From Actinacidiphila acidipaludis (GTDB lineage Bacteria > Actinomycetota > Actinomycetes > Streptomycetales > Streptomycetaceae): a stretch of 64,000 nt of DNA. A model generated the notes under the pieces. That model searched no databases. It saw only the letters and a program-made list of their open reading frames with translations, and was not told the DNA's origin. Below are positions 42,621-50,468 of the stretch, piece by piece. Location of the stretch: positions 18,575 through 82,574 of the forward strand of contig NZ_JAINZZ010000031.1 of NCBI RefSeq assembly GCF_019890725.1, read 5' to 3'. The position numbers and the translations under genes were made by a program. Numbering within the stretch: the stretch's first letter is position 1; each line of letters begins with the position of its first letter.

Positions 42621-43856
42621 ATGGACTGGTTGACCCGGCTGCCGTGGATCGGCCCCCGCGTCGCCGCCCTGATGCGCACTCACGCCTGGCGGGCGTTCGC
42701 CCACCTGCAGACCGCGCACTGGACGCGGCTCGCCGCCGCCATGACCTTCACCAGTTTCCTGTCACTGTTCCCGCTGCTGGCGCTCACCGCGGCGATCGGT
42801 GCCGCCCTGCTGTCGCCCCACCAGCTGCACACGCTGGAGAGCAGGATCTCCCAGCAGATCCCCGGCATCTCCGGGCAGCTCGACATCAACGGCCTGGTCG
42901 CCAACGCCGGCACCGTCGGCGTCATCGCGGGCGCCCTGCTGCTGCTCACCGGTATCGGCTGGGTCGGCTCGTTGCGCGACTGCCTGCGCGCGGTGTGGGA
43001 CAGGGACAACGATGAGCGGAACCCCGTCGTCGGCAAGCTCCTGGACGGCGGCATCCTGCTCGGCCTGGGCGTGGCCGTCCTGGTCTCGCTCGGCTCGTCC
43101 GGCTTCGCCACCGCCGCGGTCAACTGGACGGCGGACAAGGCGGGGATCAGCCACGAGGGACCCGGGCCCGCGCTGCTGACGGGCATCGGGTTCGTGCTGG
43201 CCGTGGTCGCCGACTTCCTGATCCTTGTCTACCTGCTGACCCTGCTGCCCGGCGTCGAGCCGCCGCGCCGCTCGGTCGTGGTGGCCGGGCTGATCGGAGC
43301 GATCGGCTTCGAACTGCTCAAGATCCTGCTCAGCGGCTATCTGCAGGGCGTCGCCGGCAAGAGCATGTACGGGGCCTTCGGCACACCGGTGGCCCTGCTG
43401 CTCTGGTTCAACTTCATGGCCAAGCTGCTGCTGTACTGCGCGGCGTGGACGGCGACGCCCGTGCACGCGCCGGCCGAGGACGCCGACGACGAGGACGCGG
43501 GCGCCGAGCCGGCCGACGAGGGAGTGCACGTGCCCGCCGAGACCGACCGTCGGGTCGCGACGGCCGTCGTGGGAGTCGGGACGGTGTCCGGCAAGGGGGC
43601 CGGAGGCCTCCCGGGAGCGGTCCCCGGGCCGGTGCCGGAATCCGTGCCGGAATCCGTCGCGGAATCCGTCCCAGGATCAGTGCCGGGACCCGTATCCGGG
43701 TCAGTGCCGGGATCCGCGCCCGGAGCGGCGATCGCCCCGGACACGGCAGGGGTCAGCGCCGGCGACGGGAACCGCCGCGCCGGCGGCGCCCACCGCTGGG
43801 AGCCCCGGACGGCAGAACCTCGGAAGGAAGCGGGCGGCGGCGCCGCACGACAATGA
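42621..43856 (+). CDS. YihY/BrkB-family membrane protein
   Basis: 411 residues. Residues ~30-290 hold six membrane helices with the family core (AMTFTSFLSLFPLLALTAAIGA, WDRDNDERNPVVGKLLDGG, MYGAFGTPVALLLWFNFMAKLLLY). The last ~120 residues are acidic, then a run of PESV/PGSV repeats, predicted disordered and cytosolic. Function unresolved (often mis-called ribonuclease BN). It follows the GtrA gene closely. The 3' end overlaps the convergent D-Ala carboxypeptidase gene by 104 nt. Confidence 0.88.
   Translation: MDWLTRLPWIGPRVAALMRTHAWRAFAHLQTAHWTRLAAAMTFTSFLSLFPLLALTAAIGAALLSPHQLHTLESRISQQIPGISGQLDINGLVANAGTVGVIAGALLLLTGIGWVGSLRDCLRAVWDRDNDERNPVVGKLLDGGILLGLGVAVLVSLGSSGFATAAVNWTADKAGISHEGPGPALLTGIGFVLAVVADFLILVYLLTLLPGVEPPRRSVVVAGLIGAIGFELLKILLSGYLQGVAGKSMYGAFGTPVALLLWFNFMAKLLLYCAAWTATPVHAPAEDADDEDAGAEPADEGVHVPAETDRRVATAVVGVGTVSGKGAGGLPGAVPGPVPESVPESVAESVPGSVPGPVSGSVPGSAPGAAIAPDTAGVSAGDGNRRAGGAHRWEPRTAEPRKEAGGGAARQ
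43632..43724 (+). repeat. Degenerate 12-nt repeats in the YihY gene tail
   Basis: Units such as GTGCCGGAATCC and GTGCCGGGATCC recur about eight times and encode P(E/G)SV tetrapeptides. The period keeps the reading frame. Confidence 0.75.
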
Positions 43857-45051
43857 TCACCACGGCCAGCAGCGCCGCGGTCCCCACCGCGATGCCGGCG
43901 GCGGTCCACATCCCGCCCGAGCTCGCACCGGTCGACGCCGCGGCCTTCAGCGGCGGCTCGGTCGACTTGCCGCCCGAGGCCGACGGCGACGTGTGCGGCA
44001 GCTTGCTCAGCGGCGGCACCAGCGTGCCGACCGACCGCACCATGGGCGAGGCCTTGAAGCCCCAGTCCAGCAGCGAGGCGGCCTCGCGGTAGACCAGGTT
44101 GTGCTCGGTGTGGGCCGGGTTCATCACCGTCACCAGCAGCGTGCGGCCGCCGCGCTGGGCGACACCGGTGAAGGTCGCGCCCGCGTTCGTGGTGTCGCCG
44201 TTCTTCACGCCCGCTATCCCGGCGTAGCGGCTGATGTCGTAGTCGCCGCTGAGCAGCCGGTTGGTGTTCTGGATGGCGAACGAGTCGCGGACCTTGGTCG
44301 GCTTCCCGGACTTGTCCTTCTTCCAGTCGCCGGGGAACTGGGCCGTCACCGTCGAGCAGTAGGAGCGGAAGTCCGGGTTCTGCAGGCCCTGGCGGGCGAA
44401 CAGCGTCAGGTCGTAGGCGCTGCTGAGCTGGCCGGGCTCGTCGTAGCCGTCGGGCGTGACGACGTGCGTGTCGTTCGCCTGCAGTTCGTGGGCCTCGGCG
44501 TTCATGTCGGCGACGGTCTTGGGGATGCCCCCGTTCATCGCGGACAGGACGTGCACGGCGTCGTTGCCGGAGCGCAGGAAGACGCCCAGCCACAGGTCCT
44601 TGACCGTGTAGGTGAGGTTCTCCTTTATCCCGACCAGGCTGCTGCCCTCGCCCATGCCCTTCAGGTCGGACAACGCGACCTTGTACGTCTGCGTCTTCGG
44701 GAACTTCGGCAGGACCGTGTCGGCGAAGAGCATCTTCAGGGTGCTGGCCGGGGCGAGCCTCCAGTGCGCGTTGTGCTCGGCGAGGATGGCGCCGGTCTCG
44801 GCGTCCGCGACGATCCACGAGCGGGAGGTCAGTTTGGGCGGCAGCGCGGGGACGCCCGGGGCGAGGTTCACCTGAGTGCCGGGGGCCGCCAGCCGGTCGC
44901 CGCCCACACTCGACATCTGCGCGGGCGGTCTCGGCGTGGGCGTCGGCTTGGGCGCGGCGGTCGCGGTCCCCGCGAGAACGGTGCCGCCGAGCAGTGCGGC
45001 GGTCATGGACACGGCCAGGGCACGTCGGCGGGCGGCGGCGGTCGTCGTCAT
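43753..45051 (-). CDS. D-alanyl-D-alanine carboxypeptidase (S11, DacA-like)
   Basis: 432 residues. Signal peptide 1-33, a Thr/Pro stretch, then the penicillin-binding fold with Ser103-x-x-Lys106 (PASTLK), Ser161-Gly-Asn163 and the third motif Lys283-Asn-Gly285, a known variant of KTG in this group. A C-terminal membrane span (~390-412) and an Arg/Gly tail anchor it, so the enzyme is extracytoplasmic. It trims the terminal D-Ala of peptidoglycan stems. The start is chosen before the signal peptide; no strong ribosome-binding site is seen. Antisense overlap of 104 nt with the YihY gene; divergent from the SCO4848-type gene. Confidence 0.93.
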   Translation of the reverse strand: MTTTAAARRRALAVSMTAALLGGTVLAGTATAAPKPTPTPRPPAQMSSVGGDRLAAPGTQVNLAPGVPALPPKLTSRSWIVADAETGAILAEHNAHWRLAPASTLKMLFADTVLPKFPKTQTYKVALSDLKGMGEGSSLVGIKENLTYTVKDLWLGVFLRSGNDAVHVLSAMNGGIPKTVADMNAEAHELQANDTHVVTPDGYDEPGQLSSAYDLTLFARQGLQNPDFRSYCSTVTAQFPGDWKKDKSGKPTKVRDSFAIQNTNRLLSGDYDISRYAGIAGVKNGDTTNAGATFTGVAQRGGRTLLVTVMNPAHTEHNLVYREAASLLDWGFKASPMVRSVGTLVPPLSKLPHTSPSASGGKSTEPPLKAAASTGASSGGMWTAAGIAVGTAALLAVVIIVVRRRRPLPSEVLPSGAPSGGRRRRGGSRRRR

Positions 45052-45175
45052 GAGCACCCGCCGAACGTACAGGGCCGGTCGCCGGGGCCCTACCACCGGG
45101 TCCACCCCCATCGGGGTGACACTTCCCACGTCCCCCGGGGGGAACCGGAGGGGTCCGCTCGACATACTGGAACGC

Positions 45176-45463
45176 ATGAAGCTCAGCCGCCGTGCCTCCT
45201 GGTTCCTCGTCGCCTTCGGCGTCTGGTCGATGATCGTCTGGACGACCTTCGTCAAGAACCTGTGGAAGGACACCAGCGGGCTCGCCTTCCACCACGGCCG
45301 GCACTCCTCGCCGACCGCCTACTTCTGGATCCACCTGACCCTGGCGGTCGTCTCCTTCGTCCTCGGCGTCACCATCGGCACGCTGGGCATCCGCGGGCTG
45401 CGCGCGCTGCGCCGCGAGGCGGCCGCCGATCCCGAGCTCGCGCCCGAGGCCTCCTCGCGCTGA
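45176..45463 (+). CDS. SCO4848-family small membrane protein
   Basis: 95 residues: two membrane helices (~8-28 ASWFLVAFGVWSMIVWTTFV and ~50-72 FWIHLTLAVVSFVLGVTIG) and a charged cytosolic tail. The opening MKLSRRASWFLVAFGVWS is typical of the SCO4848-like family, which usually sits next to the D-Ala-D-Ala carboxypeptidase gene as here. Function unknown. CATACT 8-13 nt before the ATG suggests a leaderless mRNA. Confidence 0.9.
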   Translation: MKLSRRASWFLVAFGVWSMIVWTTFVKNLWKDTSGLAFHHGRHSSPTAYFWIHLTLAVVSFVLGVTIGTLGIRGLRALRREAAADPELAPEASSR

Positions 45464-45493
45464 GGGGGAGCTCGCTCTCAGGGCGCGGCCCGC

Positions 45494-45967
45494 TCACGCG
45501 TAGGAGGACAGCAGCTCATCCAGCGTCCAGACGGTCGCCTGCACGCCCGAGGTGCGGGCCAGATAGCGGTCCCGTTCGATCAGGATGTTCAGGTCACCGC
45601 ATCCGAGGCGATTGCACGCGTGCTCGACCAGCGTGCTGCCGGTCCTGCCTCCCGCGAGCAACGCGTCGAGGTGCGCCGCGTTCCACTCGACCTCGTTGAG
45701 CGCCCAGGGTGCATCGCCGTTGACGACCGCGCGCAGCATCGCGTCGAAGAGTTCGGCGCAGGCGCGCCGCTGACGGCCGTCGGCGAGCTGGGCTATGTGG
45801 TTGCCGGTCTCGATGATCGCGGTCACCGGGAGCAGGAGGTCGCAGTCGCGTGCCTTTTGCTTGACCTGATAGGCCGCGATCACCTCTGCGCGGTCCTGGC
45901 TCTTGCCGGGGATCCCCAGCAGGTTGCAGAGGACCGAAGTGTCGACGAACTCAACCCTGCGAGCCAC
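45494..45967 (-). CDS. PIN-domain protein (putative ribonuclease)
   Basis: 157 residues. The PIN acidic residues are visible as Asp in EFVDTSVLCNLLG, Glu in IIETGNHIAQ, and Asp residues in GCGDLNILIERD. PIN domains are Mg-dependent RNases, best known as VapC toxins, but this protein is not preceded by a small antitoxin. Instead it starts 3 nt after the stop of an SMC/OLD-like ATPase gene, so the two are probably functionally linked. GTG start. Codon GC3 is lower than in neighbouring housekeeping genes, suggesting acquisition. Confidence 0.83.
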   Translation of the reverse strand: MARRVEFVDTSVLCNLLGIPGKSQDRAEVIAAYQVKQKARDCDLLLPVTAIIETGNHIAQLADGRQRRACAELFDAMLRAVVNGDAPWALNEVEWNAAHLDALLAGGRTGSTLVEHACNRLGCGDLNILIERDRYLARTSGVQATVWTLDELLSSYA

Positions 45968-45970
45968 GCG

Positions 45971-47308
45971 TCACCCGATTCCCAGCAGCCGGTCGAACTC
46001 GGTGTAGTCGCGGTCACGACGCGGGCGGGTGTCCAGACGGCCATGGGTGACCACATCGCCGAGCGACCCGGCCGCCATGGCCGCGGGATAGCCGTCGAGT
46101 TCCGTCAGCCGGGTGAGGCGACTGGCGCCCGTCTCATGATCACGCCAGCAGACGACCACGCCCTCGTGGTCGTCGGCGTCCAGGGCGGACAGAAGCGCCG
46201 GACTGTGGGTGGTGATCAGTACCTCGGTACTGTTGGCCGCCCCTGCCTGGCGGACCAGCCCGAGGACTTCCGAAGCCTGCGACGGGTGCAGGCCGTTCTC
46301 CAGCTCCTCGATGACCAGCATCAGCGACCGCTCGTTCCGTTCCGTGCTCGAGGGCCCCAGGTCGAGGCCCCCGCCCCCCGTGAGCAGTGAGGTCGTGATG
46401 GCCAGGAAGCGGAGCATTCCGTCGCTCATCTCACGGGCCGGTGTGAGGCCGAGTTGGCCCTCGTTCAGCGCGATCATGACGTCACCCAGTTCGGATCGGG
46501 TGACGGCGAGCGTCTCGATCTCGTGGTCGGCGAGGCTCCGCAGCAGTTCGACCAGCCGCTGGAAGAGGGCGTGGTCGGTGCGCTCGATGTTGCCCACCGC
46601 GGCCGACAGATTCTCCGCCGTCCGGCGCAGGTTGCTGTCCCGGGCGGGGACGTACTGGCGCATCAGGTGGGGCACCGGGTCGAGATGGAAGACGCCCTCC
46701 AGCGTGGAGATCATCGTCTCGGCGGACCTCACGGCGTACCTGCCACCGGGAGTCTCACCGTCGACGCGCAGCGGGAGTTGTGAGGTCAACAGCCGCGAGC
46801 CACGGAAGCGCAGCCGGGGATCCCTGCCCGGTTTTCCGTTGTGCCAGGTGGCGACCACGTCGCCGTGTTCCGCGTTCGACTCCCGGCTCACCAGCATGTC
46901 CTGACGGCCCTCGGCCGTATGGGCGGTCAGCCGCTCCTCGACGATCTGCACCTCGGGCTCCACCTGAACGGTCACGTCAAGGCGGATCGGCCCACCCTTG
47001 GCTCGCACGCTGCAGCCCAGCGTGAAACGGTCGGAGCCATGCGGAACGCACCCCGCCAGCCCGCCGCGCACGGCGCCTTCCGGGCCGCGCCGGCTCTCGA
47101 GCGCCTCGGTGATGTCCTCTCCGCGGGCAAGTCGCGACAAGACCTCGAGGCCGTCGAGGGCGTTGGACTTCCCGCTGCCGTTGCGTCCGATGAGGGTGGT
47201 CAGCGGCGCTAGTGGGAGGACCTGGTCGCGGAAGCTCTTGAAGGCGGTCAGCCGGACCTCTTCGATGCCCTGAGCAGTCACACGGCTCAAGCTACCCCAG
47301 AGTGTCAT
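45971..47308 (-). CDS. AAA15/AAA21-type ABC-fold ATPase (OLD/SMC-like)
   Basis: 445 residues. VRLTAFKSFRD leads into Walker A GRNGSGKSN (~43-51), a signature-like EMSDGMLRFLAI, Walker B LMLVIEELENGLHPSQ, and H-loop ITTHSPALLSAL. No TOPRIM nuclease is fused; the neighbouring PIN gene may supply the nuclease. Such single-gene ATPases pair with effector nucleases in several phage-defence systems. The ATG at 47308 has AAAGGG upstream; its start overlaps the end of the HATPase gene by 17 nt. Third-position GC is lower than in the flanking core genes. Confidence 0.85.
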   Translation of the reverse strand: MTLWGSLSRVTAQGIEEVRLTAFKSFRDQVLPLAPLTTLIGRNGSGKSNALDGLEVLSRLARGEDITEALESRRGPEGAVRGGLAGCVPHGSDRFTLGCSVRAKGGPIRLDVTVQVEPEVQIVEERLTAHTAEGRQDMLVSRESNAEHGDVVATWHNGKPGRDPRLRFRGSRLLTSQLPLRVDGETPGGRYAVRSAETMISTLEGVFHLDPVPHLMRQYVPARDSNLRRTAENLSAAVGNIERTDHALFQRLVELLRSLADHEIETLAVTRSELGDVMIALNEGQLGLTPAREMSDGMLRFLAITTSLLTGGGGLDLGPSSTERNERSLMLVIEELENGLHPSQASEVLGLVRQAGAANSTEVLITTHSPALLSALDADDHEGVVVCWRDHETGASRLTRLTELDGYPAAMAAGSLGDVVTHGRLDTRPRRDRDYTEFDRLLGIG

Positions 47309-47798
47309 CACGCAGCCCTTTCCGCACCGGTCCGTCCGCCACGGGACCGTTCCCCGCGGGTACGGTCAGAAGAGGCAGCGGCACCTCGGCCCAGACGGTC
47401 TTGCCGACGTCGCGGGAGGAGACGCCCCAGGCGCGGGTGAGGGCCTGGACGAGTAAGAGGCCGCGGCCGGACTCGGCGTCGTCGACGGGCGGCGCGGGTG
47501 CGGTGGGCGGCCGGGACTCCCCGCGCGGATCGCTCACCTCGACGCGGATGACGCCCGTTTTCGGATCGAGGGTGAGCGACAGCTCGAAGTCCCGGCCGCC
47601 GACATGCCCGTGCGTGACCGCGTTCGCGGCGAGTTCCGCGACCACCGATGCGGCGGCCTCGGACGACGCGCTGTCGTGCGGCACCCCCCAGGCGGCCAGC
47701 TGACCGACGGTGAGACGTCGCGCCGTGCCGGCGCCCGCGCGGCTGCCGGGCAGCAGGCGGACGAAGGTGCAGGTCCGGGTGGAGATTTCGTTGTTCAC
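47292..47798 (-). CDS. HATPase_c anti-sigma-factor-like ATP-binding protein
   Basis: 168 residues. GHKL ATPase fold: N box ELAANAVTHG, G1-like VSDPRGES and G2 SGRGLLLVQAL. This is the SpoIIAB/RsbW-like regulatory kinase class that Streptomyces encodes in large numbers, often beside an XRE-DUF397 pair as here. The last 17 nt overlap the start of the ATPase gene. GTG start chosen at MNNEISTRTC; no ribosome-binding site is obvious. Confidence 0.83.
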   Translation of the reverse strand: MNNEISTRTCTFVRLLPGSRAGAGTARRLTVGQLAAWGVPHDSASSEAAASVVAELAANAVTHGHVGGRDFELSLTLDPKTGVIRVEVSDPRGESRPPTAPAPPVDDAESGRGLLLVQALTRAWGVSSRDVGKTVWAEVPLPLLTVPAGNGPVADGPVRKGLRDDTLG

Positions 47799-47954
47799 GC
47801 GACAGAGCGTGGCCGTCCGTGCGTAGGCTGACCAGTGATCGGACCGGGACGGAGCGTGACCTGTCCGGCTGCCCGCAGCGCGTGTCCGGGAGTCCGGCCA
47901 CGACGGCCCGAACCCGGGGGCGGCGAAGGCGTATCGCACGGCGGAGGTGGGCCG

Positions 47955-48863
47955 ATGACGGCCGGGACGGGAACTTCGGGTTTCTCGGGACTGCCGGGGC
48001 CGGTGCCGGGCGCGGCCCCGGCCGGGCAGTCCGGCAGCGGCACCGAGGAACAGGACTGGGACGACGGCGCGACCGACATCCTCAAGACCGTCGGCCGCCA
48101 GGTGAAGCTGTGGCGCGAGCGCGCGGGCCTCAAACAGGCGGAGTTGGGTCGCCGCATCGGCTACAGCGAGGAGCTCGTCTCCTCGGTCGAGCGGGGCCGG
48201 CGCGCGCCCAAGCCGGAGTTCCTCGACGCGGCCGACGAAGTCCTCGCGGCCGGTGGGATGTTGGCCGCGTTCAAGGAGGACGTGGAGCGGGCCCGCTACC
48301 CGAAAGGTGTCCGGGACCTCGCCAAGCTGGAGTCCCTGGCCGTCTCCATGGGCTCGTACAGCAACCACAACATCCAGGGCCTGTTGCAGACCGAGGAGTA
48401 CACGCGAGCGCTGTACCGGATGCGACGGCCATTGCTGGATGAGGAGACCATCGACCGGTACACGGCCGCACGCATGGACCGGCAGAGCATCTTCGACTCG
48501 TGGCCGGCCCCGATTCTGAGCTTCGTGCAGGAGGAGGTGACGTTGCGACGCCCGATCGGGGGGCGGGACGTTCTGCGTTGCCAGCTTCAACGGCTGCTGG
48601 ACGTAGGCCAGTTACGGAATGTCGAGATCCAGGTCATGCCGACCGACCGGGACGACCATGCGGGAATGGGCGGGGCACTCCGCTTGATTCAACCCAGGAA
48701 CGGTCCCACGGTGGGACACGTGGAGGTGCAGAACTTCAGCCGCGTCATCACCGGCCGCACCGAGGTCAGGACGCTCGAAGCCCAGTATGGGATCATCCGC
48801 GCACAGGCTCTCACTCCACGGGAGTCCTTGGCGTTCATCCAGAAGGTCCTGGGAGAGCTATGA
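47955..48863 (+). CDS. XRE-family regulator with DUF5753 (WhiJ-like)
   Basis: 302 residues. After a Gly/Pro-rich ~40-residue leader, an HTH (LKTVGRQVKLWRERAGLKQAEL, IGYSEELVSSVERGRR) is followed by a DUF5753 ligand-type domain (LLQTEEYTRALYRMRRP, VLRCQLQRLLDVGQLRNVEIQVMP). Homologues such as WhiJ act with a DUF397 partner in developmental control. ATG with GGAGGTG upstream. Overlaps the DUF397 gene by 4 nt and is divergent to the HATPase gene. Confidence 0.92.
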   Translation: MTAGTGTSGFSGLPGPVPGAAPAGQSGSGTEEQDWDDGATDILKTVGRQVKLWRERAGLKQAELGRRIGYSEELVSSVERGRRAPKPEFLDAADEVLAAGGMLAAFKEDVERARYPKGVRDLAKLESLAVSMGSYSNHNIQGLLQTEEYTRALYRMRRPLLDEETIDRYTAARMDRQSIFDSWPAPILSFVQEEVTLRRPIGGRDVLRCQLQRLLDVGQLRNVEIQVMPTDRDDHAGMGGALRLIQPRNGPTVGHVEVQNFSRVITGRTEVRTLEAQYGIIRAQALTPRESLAFIQKVLGEL

Positions 48864-49069
48864 AGAGTGAGTCTTCTGCTACCAGAGCTGAGTTGCGATG
48901 GTTCAAGAGCAGCTACAGCAGCAACGAAGGTCCCGACTGTGTCGAGGTCGCGGCCTGCCCCGAGAAGATCCACGTCCGTGACTCCAAGGACCCCGAGGGT
49001 CCCCACCTCACGTTCAGCCCCACGCAGTGGACGGCCTTCCTGGGGTACGCCGCCGCGCAGCAGGTCTGA
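48860..49069 (+). CDS. DUF397 small protein (WhiJ partner type)
   Basis: 69 residues, complete DUF397: LRWFKSSYSSNEGPDCVEVA, IHVRDSKDPEGPHLTFSPTQWTAFL split by a short loop. DUF397 proteins pair with the upstream XRE-DUF5753 regulator and behave like the antidote or co-regulator of the pair. ATGA overlap with that gene. Confidence 0.93.
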   Translation: MKSESSATRAELRWFKSSYSSNEGPDCVEVAACPEKIHVRDSKDPEGPHLTFSPTQWTAFLGYAAAQQV

Positions 49070-49080
49070 TCGGGCGAGGC

Positions 49081-49422
49081 TCAGGTCAGGAGCCAGGCCC
49101 AGCCGGGCCAGCCGCCGGAGTACCGCCACAACTGGTGGTCGTCCAGCGGGTGCAGGCTGCGCGCCACCGCGCCGAGGTCGTCGTCCGGGCGCAGGCTGTC
49201 CACGGTGACCCGGACCAGGACGCCGTGGACCAGCGCGGCATACCCGCGGAAGCCCGTGCCCTGGAGAAGCCAGGCGCCGGGCCCGGCCGGCGTGCAGCCG
49301 GGATCCGGAACGATCAGCGTCTCCCCGCTCTCCGACTCCCAGGTGTCCGGCTCCGTCTCGTAGTTCGCGACGACCGTCAGGTTCCGGCAGGGGTCGGTGC
49401 CGGCCGGCGAGACGGTGACCAC
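49081..49422 (-). CDS. Unidentified 113-residue protein, possibly a remnant
   Basis: Starts at GTG with MVTVSPAGTDPCRNLTVV. No transmembrane segment, no signal peptide, no known motif; rich in Gly, Asp and Trp (RYSGGWPGWAWLLT at the end). The same frame stays open for more than 200 nt upstream without ATG/GTG and with a low-complexity Arg/Pro content (AAHGAWSPGFQDSDIDGFSD), so it may be a truncated secreted or beta-rich protein, or a gene with a non-standard start. The gap 49423-49639 holds nothing else I can support. Confidence 0.4.
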   Translation of the reverse strand: MVTVSPAGTDPCRNLTVVANYETEPDTWESESGETLIVPDPGCTPAGPGAWLLQGTGFRGYAALVHGVLVRVTVDSLRPDDDLGAVARSLHPLDDHQLWRYSGGWPGWAWLLT

Positions 49423-49639
49423 CCCGTCCGAGAACCCGTCGATGTCGCTGTCCTGGAACCCCGGCGACCAGGCTCCGTGAGCGGCAGGCGGCAGGGACCG
49501 GCAGTCGACAGGGCCGCGGACGGCGGCAGGGAGAGCGTCTGGGGATGCCGGGGAGCGGCGGTCTCTCCCCGGGCTTGTCGGTGGCGGGATGGCGGTGCCT
49601 CTCTCCCGGCCGGGCGCCCTCGCCGGCCGGGAGACGACT

Positions 49640-50458
49640 TCAGGTCGCGGACTTCCGGGGTTTGCGGCGGCGGCTCGTCGGTGCCGGGGTGCTGGTCGGA
49701 CGGTCGGGGAGCGGGGTGCGGCCGATCGTGGGGAGGATGAAGTCCTGGATCAGGCCCTTGGCGTCGCGCACCAGGGGGCGGAACGCCCGGTAGCGGCTGA
49801 GGGCGATGACGCGGGCGGTCAGCGGGGTGGAGCGGCGGACGAACTCGCGGGTGCGGGCGGTGTCCGGGGTGCGGTCGAAGACCCAGTACAGGACGACGAC
49901 CATGAGGTGGAGCCACAGCAGGTCGGGCAGCAGTTCGGTGAGTTCCGCGTCGAGTTTGGGCGCGAGGTCGGAGTCCATCAGCACGTCGCGGAAGAGGGCG
50001 ACGGCCGTGGCCCGTGCCGGGTGGGACTCGTTGGAGAACGGGCTGAGCGAGCTGTCCGGGTCGGCCGCCGTGCGGAAGAACTGGGCGGCGAACTCGTGGT
50101 ACTCGGCCGCGCAGTCCAGCCATGCCGTGAGCGCGATGTCCAGCCGTTCGGCGAAGTCCCGCACCCCCTCCATGCGGACCGCCGCCGCGCGGGCGTGTTC
50201 GTGCGTCATCTGGTCGTAGAACCCCTGGATCAGGAATTCCTTCGACTCGAAGTAGTAGTACGCGTTGCCGACCGAGACGCCGGCCTCGGTGGCGATCGCC
50301 CGCATCGTGGTCTTGTCGTACCCGCGCTCGCGGAACAGCCGCATCGCGGTGTCCAGGATCACCGCCCGGGTCTGCTCGCTCTTGCCCGTCTTCGGCAGGG
50401 CGCGGCCGCCGGGCAGCTCCTCGGCGGCCGCGGCGGCGCCACGCTTGTTGTCCTCCAC
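49640..50458 (-). CDS. TetR-family regulator
   Basis: 272 residues. The TetR HTH is visible as TRAVILDTAMRLFRERGYDKTTMRAIATEAGVSVGNAYYYF (two segments, ~30-70), followed by an all-helical ligand domain to ~235 and a basic Pro/Thr tail. It lies downstream of, and on the same strand as, the DCC and membrane-protein genes whose promoter carries two TetR-type operators, so it is the natural candidate to bind them. GTG start; TAGGCT at -13 to -8 suggests its own leaderless promoter. Confidence 0.9.
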   Translation of the reverse strand: MEDNKRGAAAAAEELPGGRALPKTGKSEQTRAVILDTAMRLFRERGYDKTTMRAIATEAGVSVGNAYYYFESKEFLIQGFYDQMTHEHARAAAVRMEGVRDFAERLDIALTAWLDCAAEYHEFAAQFFRTAADPDSSLSPFSNESHPARATAVALFRDVLMDSDLAPKLDAELTELLPDLLWLHLMVVVLYWVFDRTPDTARTREFVRRSTPLTARVIALSRYRAFRPLVRDAKGLIQDFILPTIGRTPLPDRPTSTPAPTSRRRKPRKSAT

Positions 50459-50468
50459 GCGGGTGAGC

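Noticed and set aside
44195..44210. KNG instead of KTG in the D-Ala carboxypeptidase
   Set aside because: The variant is common in this subgroup and the other two active-site motifs are intact.
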